35,166 nucleotides of DNA, taken from Vibrio aestuarianus (GTDB lineage Bacteria > Pseudomonadota > Gammaproteobacteria > Enterobacterales > Vibrionaceae). A program made the translations under genes and the position numbers. Under the pieces are notes generated by a model that saw only the letters and a program-made list of their open reading frames with translations, was not told the origin of the DNA and searched no databases. This document shows, one piece after another, positions 15,227 through 23,211 of this stretch. The DNA lies in NCBI RefSeq assembly GCF_012395185.1, contig NZ_JAAZTU010000039.1, positions 1 to 35,166 of the forward strand, written 5' to 3'. Positions within the stretch are counted from its first letter, which is position 1, and each line of letters begins with the position of its first letter.

Positions 15227-16876
15227 ATGGTATCCGAACAGAAAACTGCAGATGTGAGTTTCGAGAGCTTACTACGAATCTTCACCGTGCCTGAAGGCCC
15301 CGACTCTACACTGACAAAAATTGAAGCAGAGCTTTCACGCAACCTTAATCTTTTCCTGCGTGAACACATTGTTGCCGAAGAAAAACCACTAAAAGAAATC
15401 GAGAAAGATTTCTCTAATGCGCACATCCCTGAAGCGCCTGAATTTGTGTCTGAACACACGCAGCACCTACTTGATACGCTCGTTTCTCATTCGGTTCACA
15501 CTGCTGCGCCAAGTTTTATTGGTCATATGACCTCGGCATTGCCCTATTTCTTAATGCCGTTGTCAAAAATCATGATTGCCTTGAATCAGAACTTGGTAAA
15601 AATCGAAACATCCAAAGCATTTACCCCCTTAGAACGTCAAGTGCTGGGTATGCTGCACCGTTTGATTTATCAGCAAAATGACCTTTTTTATTCACAATGG
15701 ATGCACAGTGCAGAGCACTCACTTGGCGCATTTTGCTCGGGTGGTACTATCGCGAACATTACTGCTCTTTGGGTGGCGCGCAATAATGCACTTAAAGCAC
15801 AAGGTGATTTTAAAGGCGTTGAAAAAGAAGGCCTATTTAAGGCAATGCAACATTATGGATATAATGGACTGGCGATATTAGTGTCTGAACGCGGCCATTA
15901 TTCTCTGAAAAAAGCAGCGGATGTACTGGGGATTGGTCAAGACAGCCTGATTTCAGTAAAAACTGATAATAATAATCGACTGTGTCCTGATGACTTACAA
16001 GCAAAAATCACCCAGCTAAAAATAGATAAGATCAAACCGTTTGCTGTCATTGGCGTTGCTGGTACAACTGAAACTGGCACAATCGATCCGTTAAAAGATA
16101 TCGCGGTTATTTGTCAGCAAGAAAACTGCCATTTCCATGTTGATGCAGCTTGGGGCGGCGCAACGTTAATGTCGAATAACTACCGCCACTTACTTGATGG
16201 TATTGAGCTCGCCGACTCAGTAACAATTGACGCACATAAGCAGTTATATATCCCGATGGGTGCAGGAATGGTGTTATTCAAAAACCCAGACGCAATGCAT
16301 TCCATTGAACATCACGCGCAGTATATTTTGCGCAAAGGGTCGAAAGATCTCGGTAGCCACACATTGGAAGGGTCTCGCTCTGGTATGGCTATGCTGGTGT
16401 ATGCCAGTATGCATATCATCAGTCGGCCGGGTTATGAGCTATTGATCGATCAAAGTATTAATAAAGCACGCTATTTTGCCGACTTGATTAAACAACAAAA
16501 CGATTTTGAGTTAATCTCTGAACCCGAGCTTTGTTTGCTAACCTATCGTTACCTTCCTCCAATAACGCAAAAAGCTCTCAAGTTGTCGACCGCTGAACAA
16601 AAAGTAAAACTGAACGAACTACTCAACGAGCTCACTCAATTTGTACAGAAAAAACAAAGAGAAACGGGTCGTTCATTTGTTTCTCGTACCCGCTTAAACC
16701 CAGAGCACTGGGACAAATTGGATACTATAGTTTTTCGTGTTGTATTGGCTAACCCACTGACTACCAATGAAATATTAGGCTCCGTTTTAGAAGAACAACG
16801 CCAGATCGTCAAATTAGCCCCTAATCTTATGCTTAAAATTGACCAGCTATCACAGCAGATCCTTGGCCAAATTTAA
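15227..16876 (+). CDS. panP: PLP-dependent aspartate 1-decarboxylase PanP
   Basis: A 549-residue group II PLP decarboxylase. In Vibrio this type makes beta-alanine from aspartate for pantothenate and coenzyme A, replacing the pyruvoyl enzyme PanD. Visible motifs are the substrate-side PSFIGHMTSALPYFLMPLSK, FCSGGTIANITALWVARN, the Asp that contacts the PLP ring in CHFHVDAAWGGATL, and the PLP lysine in TIDAHKQLYIPMGAG (Lys338). The N-terminal extension of about 80 residues before the core is typical of PanP rather than plain glutamate decarboxylases. It is a single-gene unit between two hairpins. A role as another amino-acid decarboxylase cannot be excluded without assay. Confidence 0.9.
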   Translation: MVSEQKTADVSFESLLRIFTVPEGPDSTLTKIEAELSRNLNLFLREHIVAEEKPLKEIEKDFSNAHIPEAPEFVSEHTQHLLDTLVSHSVHTAAPSFIGHMTSALPYFLMPLSKIMIALNQNLVKIETSKAFTPLERQVLGMLHRLIYQQNDLFYSQWMHSAEHSLGAFCSGGTIANITALWVARNNALKAQGDFKGVEKEGLFKAMQHYGYNGLAILVSERGHYSLKKAADVLGIGQDSLISVKTDNNNRLCPDDLQAKITQLKIDKIKPFAVIGVAGTTETGTIDPLKDIAVICQQENCHFHVDAAWGGATLMSNNYRHLLDGIELADSVTIDAHKQLYIPMGAGMVLFKNPDAMHSIEHHAQYILRKGSKDLGSHTLEGSRSGMAMLVYASMHIISRPGYELLIDQSINKARYFADLIKQQNDFELISEPELCLLTYRYLPPITQKALKLSTAEQKVKLNELLNELTQFVQKKQRETGRSFVSRTRLNPEHWDKLDTIVFRVVLANPLTTNEILGSVLEEQRQIVKLAPNLMLKIDQLSQQILGQI

Positions 16877-16883
16877 CGTGATC

Positions 16884-16924
16884 AGTTACAGCAAATTGAA
16901 AATTTATTTCTTTTTGCTGTAACT
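16884..16924. repeat. 12-bp perfect inverted repeat after panP
   Basis: AGTTACAGCAAA (16884-16895) and TTTGCTGTAACT (16913-16924) pair fully. The 17-base spacer adds a GAAA/TTTC stem over an ATTTA loop. It begins 8 bases after the panP stop. No T run follows on the plus strand, so it may be a weak terminator, an mRNA-end stabiliser or a protein site. Confidence 0.6.
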
Positions 16925-16941
16925 AATTAATCATTAATTAG
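16923..16941. repeat. 19-bp palindrome upstream of hexR
   Basis: CTAATTAATCATTAATTAG is a perfect palindrome with a TCA centre, 243 bases before the hexR start. It could be an operator. It does not match the HexR consensus I know. The rest of the 16877-17183 gap is AT-rich and shows no other firm signal. Confidence 0.4.
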
Positions 16942-17183
16942 CCAAAAAATTCATTTTCCCTCTATTTAAACCTCAAATATGTAGTTTTCATGAAATTTTG
17001 TTTGAGGCTTGTCATATTCTCATCAATTGATGAGCTGAATTGTTACAGAATTCTACAACCTAGGTTTATACTCCCTTCATGGCGTTGGTTTAGTCCCCCT
17101 TTTTTGGAAATGCATTATTTCCACTCCCCCAAGAGGATCATTGGCAAAATCAACGAGTTGTTCTCTTCGCCCGCGTGAACACT

Positions 17184-18038
17184 ATGAATACATTAGAAAA
17201 AATTCAAAAAAACTTGGAAAATTTTAGCAAGTCGGAACGTAAAGTTGCTGAGGTCATTATGGCTTCACCACAAACGGCGATTCATTCAAGTATCGCGACA
17301 CTGGCTAAAATGGCTGATGTCAGCGAACCCACAGTGAACCGTTTCTGTCGCCGCTTAGACACCAAAGGTTTTCCTGATTTCAAGCTTCACTTAGCACAAA
17401 GCCTTGCTAACGGAACTCCGTATGTAAACCGTAATGTTGAAGAGGAAGATGGTCCTGATGCTTATACGCATAAGATTTTCGAATCAACCATGGCGTGTTT
17501 GGATGTGGCCAAAAATAGCTTAGATCCCATGCAAATCAACCGTGCGGTGGATCTGCTTACTCAGGCTAAGCGCATCTCTTTCTTTGGATTGGGCGCCTCT
17601 TCTGCAGTTGCAAAAGATGCCCAGAACAAGTTTATCCGATTCAATATTCCGATCACTTGTTTTGAAGATATCGTTATGCAACGTATGAGCTGCATTAACT
17701 GTACTGATAACGACGTGATCGTCTTAATTTCTCATACTGGTAGAACAAAAAGCCAGGTTGAGATAGCGAATCTTGCTCGTGAAAATGGCGCAACGGTTAT
17801 CGCTATCACGGCGAAAGATTCGCCACTAGATAAAGCGAGTTCACTTTCGATCTCACTTGATGTGCCAGAAGATACGGATGTTTATATGCCAATGGCCAGT
17901 CGTGTCGTGCAAATGACCGTCATTGATGTACTCGCCACTGGTTTTACTTTGCGCAGAGGCTCTGGCTTTCGGGAAAATTTAAAGCGTGTGAAAGATGCTT
18001 TGAAAGATTCACGTTACGATAAGCTATCACAATTTTAA
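17184..18038 (+). CDS. hexR: HexR, RpiR-family regulator of central carbon metabolism
   Basis: A 284-residue RpiR/MurR-type regulator. The N-terminal helix-turn-helix (about 1-77) contains MADVSEPTVNRFCRRLDTKG. The SIS sugar-phosphate domain (about 125-260) contains ISFFGLGASSAVAKDAQNK and VIVLISHTGRTKSQVEIAN. HexR senses 2-keto-3-deoxy-6-phosphogluconate and controls Entner-Doudoroff, glycolytic and gluconeogenic genes. MNTLEKIQKNLENFSKSERK is the familiar start, so ATG 17184 is chosen over an in-frame GTG at 17175. The Shine-Dalgarno is weak. No zwf or edd gene is adjacent, but in Vibrionaceae hexR often stands apart. A terminator follows. Confidence 0.92.
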   Translation: MNTLEKIQKNLENFSKSERKVAEVIMASPQTAIHSSIATLAKMADVSEPTVNRFCRRLDTKGFPDFKLHLAQSLANGTPYVNRNVEEEDGPDAYTHKIFESTMACLDVAKNSLDPMQINRAVDLLTQAKRISFFGLGASSAVAKDAQNKFIRFNIPITCFEDIVMQRMSCINCTDNDVIVLISHTGRTKSQVEIANLARENGATVIAITAKDSPLDKASSLSISLDVPEDTDVYMPMASRVVQMTVIDVLATGFTLRRGSGFRENLKRVKDALKDSRYDKLSQF

Positions 18039-18043
18039 TCTTG

Positions 18044-18074
18044 AACGGAGCCGCTAACACTGGCTCCGTTTTTT
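18044..18074. terminator. terminator between hexR and the alcohol dehydrogenase gene
   Basis: AACGGAGCC (18044-18052) pairs with GGCTCCGTT (18062-18070) around 9 bases, followed by T4. It lies between convergent genes and touches the dehydrogenase stop codon. Confidence 0.85.
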
Positions 18075-19314
18075 AATTTTGCTTACTGCTCTGCTCAAGC
18101 ATAGGATCATGCACAATCTCTACACGATTTGCTACGTTAGCATCTAGTTCTTTACACCCAGCCTGACAGCCACAAACTTGATTCAAAATATAAACCAATC
18201 GCTCTTGCGTTAACGGTAAAGGATTGCCCTTGATAGCAACCGACTGCAAAGCATCATCAGCAACCTTTTCAAATGAGGTACTGCAAACACCAAATTGACT
18301 CAAGTTTGGCAACTGCAGTTTGTCGAGCATCATTTTTACCCACAAAATGCCATCTTCCACATGTACGTTATTTCGACCAGTCACGATTTGTGCAATTTTC
18401 TCATAGCGACTCAGTAGATCTTTTCGTTTAGCTTTTCGCGCAGATCGGATATTTTCATACATCACATGCGGAGCTAATCGCGCCGTAATAACGCTATGTG
18501 GTGCCTCTAATTTGCCACCTAACGCTGAAGCTAATCCATGCGCAGCACCCAATTTAGCATTAGTGATAGCCATACCGCCCAACATGGCAGCAAATGACAG
18601 ATCGGCGCGTGCTTTTTTATCATCTTTGCGACAAGCGGGTAAAATAGAGCGACTTAAACGCCGTAACCCTTCTTCACAAACCATATCCGTCAATGGGTTT
18701 GGCTCTCCGCACACATAAGCTTCCATCAGATGGGTAAATGCATCCATTGCACCTCGCCCGGAAGTATACATATCGGTACCGTAAGTGAGTGCTGGGTCGA
18801 CAATGGCGACATCAGCCAACATATCAGGACTACGTAAACTCACTTTAACTTTATCTTGGCCTGATTTTAGTACCGCATTACGTGTTACTTCAGCACCAGT
18901 ACTCGCGGTTGTAGGAATTGCAATAAAGGGGATAGGTTTGGTTTTAAGTGGAACGCTTCTGCCAACCACTTCAACATAGTCGTACACGTTTCCTTGATTG
19001 GGAATAATTGCCGCAAGCGCTTTGCCCATGTCAATAACACTACCACCACCGATAGCCACCACCATGTCGGGCTTAAACCTGCGACCAAGAATAGCGGTTT
19101 CTTCGACCATGGTGATATTAGGTTCACCCGTGATAGCCACATGTTGATAACGCATATTTTGAGCATTGAGGTATTGAGTGATGATACGTGATCGTTCTCG
19201 TTCTTTACCTGAGACCAGTAACACGCTGTAACCATATTGATTTAAGATTGAGAGCGAATTTGGCAACGCCCCTTCTCCAAAAATGATCCGAGTTGCTGTC
19301 ATAAATTGAAACAT
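18073..19314 (-). CDS. iron-containing alcohol dehydrogenase
   Basis: A 413-residue group III (Fe-type) NAD(P)-dependent alcohol dehydrogenase. The nucleotide-binding motif is VVAIGGGSVIDMGKALAA (about 100-117), followed by IPTTASTGAEVTRNAV. The metal-binding helix region is GAMDAFTHLMEAYVCGEPNP, and AAHGLASALGGKLEAPHSVI supplies the further metal-ligand histidines. Substrate is not deducible. The C-terminus runs about 30 residues beyond the usual 380-residue length and carries CGCQAGCKEL, a cysteine cluster I do not know from this family. AAGGAA precedes the ATG at 19314. It is a single gene, convergent with hexR and divergent from grxA. Confidence 0.88.
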   Translation of the reverse strand: MFQFMTATRIIFGEGALPNSLSILNQYGYSVLLVSGKERERSRIITQYLNAQNMRYQHVAITGEPNITMVEETAILGRRFKPDMVVAIGGGSVIDMGKALAAIIPNQGNVYDYVEVVGRSVPLKTKPIPFIAIPTTASTGAEVTRNAVLKSGQDKVKVSLRSPDMLADVAIVDPALTYGTDMYTSGRGAMDAFTHLMEAYVCGEPNPLTDMVCEEGLRRLSRSILPACRKDDKKARADLSFAAMLGGMAITNAKLGAAHGLASALGGKLEAPHSVITARLAPHVMYENIRSARKAKRKDLLSRYEKIAQIVTGRNNVHVEDGILWVKMMLDKLQLPNLSQFGVCSTSFEKVADDALQSVAIKGNPLPLTQERLVYILNQVCGCQAGCKELDANVANRVEIVHDPMLEQSSKQN

Positions 19315-19607
19315 GAATGCGTTCCTTTTCTCTAATCCTAATTAGCTAGTTTTAGAGTGCCCTTATCCTTGTCACTTTTTCTTGATGCAGTGCAACTTGG
19401 AGATAATAACCATGTAAAATGTATAAGTTTATGCGTGGTATCACAGCGAAGAAAGCTCGTATACATTGGTAACAGTCGAAAATATCTGGCTTGCATCGTT
19501 TAAGAATTCAGCAATAGATTTTACCTATTGAAACAACAGGTGATTGCCACTTTATTTCCTTTCTTGAATCGTGCATAGTTGCACCAAACAGAATAAAGGA
19601 GAAAGCT

Positions 19608-19874
19608 ATGTTCGTTGTTATTTTCGGCCGTCCTGGTTGCCCTTACTGTGTTCGTGCTAAAGAACACGCGGATACATTGAAACTGAAGCGTGATGACTTC
19701 AACTACCGTTATGTTGATATCCATGCAGAAGGGATCAGCAAGGCCGATTTAGAAAAAACTGTCGGTAAGCCAGTGGAAACTGTGCCACAAATCTTTATTG
19801 ACCAAGAGCATATTGGCGGCTGCACCGAATTTGAAGCTTACGCGAAAGAACATTTAGGCCTATTCGACGAATAA
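19608..19874 (+). CDS. grxA: glutaredoxin 1 (GrxA type)
   Basis: An 88-residue glutaredoxin with the dithiol active site Cys11-Pro-Tyr-Cys14 (FGRPGCPYCVRAKEH). It has the glutathione-binding TVPQIFID segment with the cis-proline and the GGCTEFEAYAKE motif near residue 70, all as in E. coli GrxA. It reduces ribonucleotide reductase and protein disulfides with glutathione. AAAGGAGA precedes the ATG. A short inverted repeat GTGCA/TGCAC (19571-19584) lies in the promoter region. Followed by a terminator, then the YbjL-type transporter gene, a pairing also seen near grxA in enterobacteria, though arranged differently there. Confidence 0.95.
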   Translation: MFVVIFGRPGCPYCVRAKEHADTLKLKRDDFNYRYVDIHAEGISKADLEKTVGKPVETVPQIFIDQEHIGGCTEFEAYAKEHLGLFDE

Positions 19875-19890
19875 AAGCTGAAAACATTAG

Positions 19891-19914
19891 AACCCGCTGA
19901 TATAGCGGGTTTTT
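19891..19914 (+). terminator. intrinsic terminator after grxA
   Basis: AACCCGCT (19891-19898) pairs with AGCGGGTT (19904-19911) around GATAT and leads into a T run. Confidence 0.88.
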
Positions 19915-20057
19915 GCTATTTGGTATAAATAAATCCTGCTCTTATTTGATCGGGTCAATGAATTGTCAAATATCAAAAATATCACTTATCTTTTTGCAAT
20001 ATTAAGATACAATTCCCACACTTAACCTACCTCTTGGCACACATAATGAGTTGAGCC

Positions 20058-21740
20058 GTGAATATCGACGTCGTACTTTTGCTTGAACAGAACCCCATTC
20101 TTCTTATTTTTGTTGTCTTAGCGATTGGCCTAGCATTTGGCAAAATTCGTTTTGGTAGCTTGCAACTGGGTAATTCCATCGGTGTATTGATCACATCGTT
20201 AATTATGGGACACCTTGGTTTCTCATTTAATGCCGAAGCATTGACCATTGGTTTTATGCTGTTTATTTATTGTGTCGGTATTGAAGCTGGCCCAAACTTC
20301 TTTGGCATTTTCTTTCGAGATGGGAAGCACTATCTTATTTTAAGTTTGGTGGTTTTGGTCACCGCAACTTGGATTACCTATTTTGGTAGCTACTATCTCA
20401 ATCTCGATTTTGGCCTAGCGGCTGGTATGATGGCTGGTGCATTAACCTCAACACCAGTCCTAGTCGGTGCGCAAGATGCTCTAAATTCAGGGCTAGCAAC
20501 TGTGCCAAGGTCGATGGATCTCTCTCTTATTTTAGATAATGTCTCTGTGGGTTATGCGATGGCTTATCTGATTGGCCTTATCAGCATGATTATGTTTGCC
20601 AAGCTATTGCCTAAATTACAGAAACAAAATTTATCTGACTCTGCTCAGCAAATTGCCCAAGAACGTGGCTTAGGCGGCAGTGGCCAACGTAAGGTCTATC
20701 TACCGATTATTCGTGCCTACCGTGTTGGACAAGAACTGATTAACTGGGTTGATGGCCGTAACCTGCGTGAACTTGGTGTTTATCGCCAAACTGGCTGCTA
20801 TATTGAACGTATTCGCCGTAATGGTATCCTCGCCCACCCTGATGGTGACGCCATATTGCAAGAAGGTGATGAGATAGCGCTGGTGGGTTTCCCTGACAGC
20901 CATGCTCGACTGGACCCAAGTTTTCGAAATGGCAAAGAGGTTTTTGACCGCAACCTGCTTGACCTGCGTATCTCTGAAGAAGAGATCGTCGTTAAAAGTG
21001 ACAGTATTGCGGGAAAACGCCTATCGGACCTGAATTTATCGGAATACGGTTGTTTTCTTAACCGAGTAATTCGCGCTCAGATTGAGATGCCAATGGACTT
21101 AGACATCGTACTCGCTAAAGGGGATGTGTTACAGGTCAGTGGCGAAAAAAGCCGCGTACAAGGGTTAGCAGACAAAATTGGTTTCATTTCGATTCACAGT
21201 CAAATGGCTGATTTATTAGCGTTTTGTAGCTTCTTTATTATTGGTATTTTATTTGGCTTAATTACCATGACTTTTGGTCAGGTTTCATTCGGTCTTGGTA
21301 ATGCCGTAGGGCTATTACTTTCAGGTATTATGCTCGGTTTTTTAAGGGCTAATCACCCAACCTTTGGCTATGTTCCTCAAGGTGCACTGAATATGGTCAA
21401 AGATCTCGGCTTGATGTTCTTCATGGTCGGTATCGGATTAAGCGCAGGTGGAAAAATGTTCGAGCACCTCGCTGACGTTGGTATTCAGGTGATTGGCTTA
21501 GCTTTCTTAGTCAGTGTAGTACCAGTGGTTTTTGCTTACTTAGTGGGTGCTCATATTTTAAAAATGAACCGTGCTCTGCTGTTTGGCGCGATCATCGGTG
21601 CGCGTACGTGTGCTCCAGCGATGGATATTGTCAATGACTATGCCAAGTCGACCATTCCAGCTTTGGGCTATGCTGGCACCTATGCGATAGCCAATATATT
21701 GATGACGTTAACCGGTACGATCTTAATTCTGCTCAGCTAG
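20058..21740 (+). CDS. YbjL-type transporter of the aspartate:alanine antiporter family
   Basis: A 560-residue inner-membrane protein matching E. coli YbjL in length and layout. Five or so helices (about 8-190) are followed by a cytoplasmic middle with two RCK_C/TrkA_C-like domains (about 205-375, with GDAILQEGDEIALVGF and AKGDVLQVSGEKSRVQGL), then a second block of helices (about 380-560). Each membrane block carries the family motif (MAGALTSTPVLVGAQDAL; GARTCAPAMDIVNDYA). Transport substrate is unknown. RCK domains often sense nucleotides or ions. The start is GTG at 20058 (VNIDVVLLLEQNPILL). A bidirectional terminator separates it from fabV. Confidence 0.9.
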   Translation: MNIDVVLLLEQNPILLIFVVLAIGLAFGKIRFGSLQLGNSIGVLITSLIMGHLGFSFNAEALTIGFMLFIYCVGIEAGPNFFGIFFRDGKHYLILSLVVLVTATWITYFGSYYLNLDFGLAAGMMAGALTSTPVLVGAQDALNSGLATVPRSMDLSLILDNVSVGYAMAYLIGLISMIMFAKLLPKLQKQNLSDSAQQIAQERGLGGSGQRKVYLPIIRAYRVGQELINWVDGRNLRELGVYRQTGCYIERIRRNGILAHPDGDAILQEGDEIALVGFPDSHARLDPSFRNGKEVFDRNLLDLRISEEEIVVKSDSIAGKRLSDLNLSEYGCFLNRVIRAQIEMPMDLDIVLAKGDVLQVSGEKSRVQGLADKIGFISIHSQMADLLAFCSFFIIGILFGLITMTFGQVSFGLGNAVGLLLSGIMLGFLRANHPTFGYVPQGALNMVKDLGLMFFMVGIGLSAGGKMFEHLADVGIQVIGLAFLVSVVPVVFAYLVGAHILKMNRALLFGAIIGARTCAPAMDIVNDYAKSTIPALGYAGTYAIANILMTLTGTILILLS

Positions 21741-21783
21741 ATAATACCTCTTTCCAAAGAAGAGGGGTTAGGGTTGCAAAACT

Positions 21784-21814
21784 AAAAGAGGCACTCGTTT
21801 CTGAGTGCCTCTTT
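21784..21814. terminator. bidirectional terminator between the YbjL gene and fabV
   Basis: AAAGAGGCACTC pairs with GAGTGCCTCTTT around GTTTCT. A and T tracts on the two sides suit the convergent genes. Confidence 0.85.
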
Positions 21815-21843
21815 GCATTTGACGTACGATTAAATAAATATGA

Positions 21844-23046
21844 TTAGATATCAATCACATCAAATTTAACTGCTGTCTCAACATCGGCTTCGTAATCAAC
21901 ACCTTCCACACCAAAACCAAACAGTTTCAAGAACTCTTCTTTATACTCAACGTAATCCGTCAGTTCTTTTAGGTTTTCAGTGGTGATTTGCGGCCACAAT
22001 TCACGACAATGTTGTTGGATATCCTCACGCAATTCCCAGTCATCTAGGCGCAGACGATTTTCCTCATCAACTTCTGCGGCACTGCCGTCTTCTTTATAAA
22101 GACGTTGACTGAACATGCGGTAGATTTGTTCCATACAACCTTCATGTACGCCCTGCTCTCGCATCTTCTTGAACACCATGGCGATATATAAAGGCATAAC
22201 AGGAATCGCCGAACTCGCTTGAGTCACAACCGATTTAAGAACAGCAACATTTGCCGTACCACCAATTGCCGATAGTTTCTCATTGAGTTCAGCGGCTGCA
22301 CGGTCTAGATCCATCTTGGCTTTACCAAGTGCGCCATCCCAATAGATCGGCCATGTCAATTCTGTACCAATGTAGCTATACGCTACGGTCTTACAACCTT
22401 GCGCAAGCACACCTGCATCAGATAGAGCCTTAATCCATAACTCCCAATCCTGACCACCCATTACTGTGATTGTGTCTTCAATCTCCTGCTCAGTCGCAGG
22501 TTCAACACTGGCTTCAATAATAGTGTCTTTATTGGTATCAACCGCCGTTGATGTGTAAGTTTGACCAATAGGCTTTAGCGATGAACGAACCAATTCGCCA
22601 GTCTCTGGTAACTTACGCACTGGAGAAGCTAACGAATAAACCACCATATCAACTTGACCTAGGTCTTGTTTAATCAGTTCAATCGTCTTTTCTTTAGCTT
22701 CGTTAGAAAATGCATCACCATTTAGGCTTTTCGCATATAAACCCGCTTCATGAGCAAGTTTGTCAAACGCAGCCGCATTGTAGAAACCGGCAGTTCCTGG
22801 TTTCTTCTCTGTCGCTGGTTTTTCAAAGAAAACCCCGATAGTCGCAGCATTACCACCAAAGGCTGCTGCAATACGAGAAGACAGGCCATAACCACTTGAT
22901 GAGCCCACAACAAGTACACGCTTAGGTGCATTTTTAATTGGACCTTGCGCTTTAGTGTAAGCAATTTGTTCTTTTACATTAGCTTCACAACCCACTGGGT
23001 GCGTTGTCGTACAGATAAATCCGCGAATTTTAGGTTTGATGATCAT
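21844..23046 (-). CDS. fabV: enoyl-ACP reductase FabV (trans-2-enoyl-CoA reductase)
   Basis: A 400-residue member of the FabV/TER branch of the short-chain dehydrogenase superfamily, larger than FabI and insensitive to triclosan. It carries out the NADH-dependent last step of fatty-acid elongation. Residues about 47-55 give the cofactor motif VLVVGSSSGYGLSSRIAAAF. The catalytic pair Tyr235-x8-Lys244 is visible in WPIYWDGALGKAK, at the same numbers as in characterised FabV. MIIKPKIRGFICTTTHPVGC is the family start. The ATG at 23046 has AAGGA eight bases upstream, better than an in-frame TTG at 23052. It lies downstream of fadE in the same direction, but a terminator separates them. Confidence 0.97.
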   Translation of the reverse strand: MIIKPKIRGFICTTTHPVGCEANVKEQIAYTKAQGPIKNAPKRVLVVGSSSGYGLSSRIAAAFGGNAATIGVFFEKPATEKKPGTAGFYNAAAFDKLAHEAGLYAKSLNGDAFSNEAKEKTIELIKQDLGQVDMVVYSLASPVRKLPETGELVRSSLKPIGQTYTSTAVDTNKDTIIEASVEPATEQEIEDTITVMGGQDWELWIKALSDAGVLAQGCKTVAYSYIGTELTWPIYWDGALGKAKMDLDRAAAELNEKLSAIGGTANVAVLKSVVTQASSAIPVMPLYIAMVFKKMREQGVHEGCMEQIYRMFSQRLYKEDGSAAEVDEENRLRLDDWELREDIQQHCRELWPQITTENLKELTDYVEYKEEFLKLFGFGVEGVDYEADVETAVKFDVIDI

Positions 23047-23156
23047 ATTCAACTTCCTTCAAAAATCTCAGCTAGGATAAAAGTTTCGCCCACAAATCTC
23101 ACCTTATTTCTTTCAAAATAAGCAGAAATTGCAAGTGGTTGGATCACTGCTTCCCA

Positions 23157-23186
23157 AAAAACAAAGGCACCCTTGATAGGTGCCTT
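23157..23186 (-). terminator. intrinsic terminator after fadE
   Basis: AAGGCACC (23164-23171) pairs with GGTGCCTT (23179-23186). On the minus strand the stem is followed by TTTGTTTTTT, so it ends fadE transcription. Confidence 0.82.
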
Positions 23187-23211
23187 AATTAATCAGCGTT
23201 CTTTTTACTCG

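Noticed and set aside
16981..16996. HexR box TGTAGTTTTCATGAAA upstream of hexR
   Set aside because: Only the left half fits the TGTAAT...ATTACA consensus; too weak to list.
16990..17178. Open frame of 62 codons upstream of hexR on the plus strand
   Set aside because: Rich in Trp, Phe and Cys in an unlikely pattern, no ribosome site, and it occupies the hexR promoter region.
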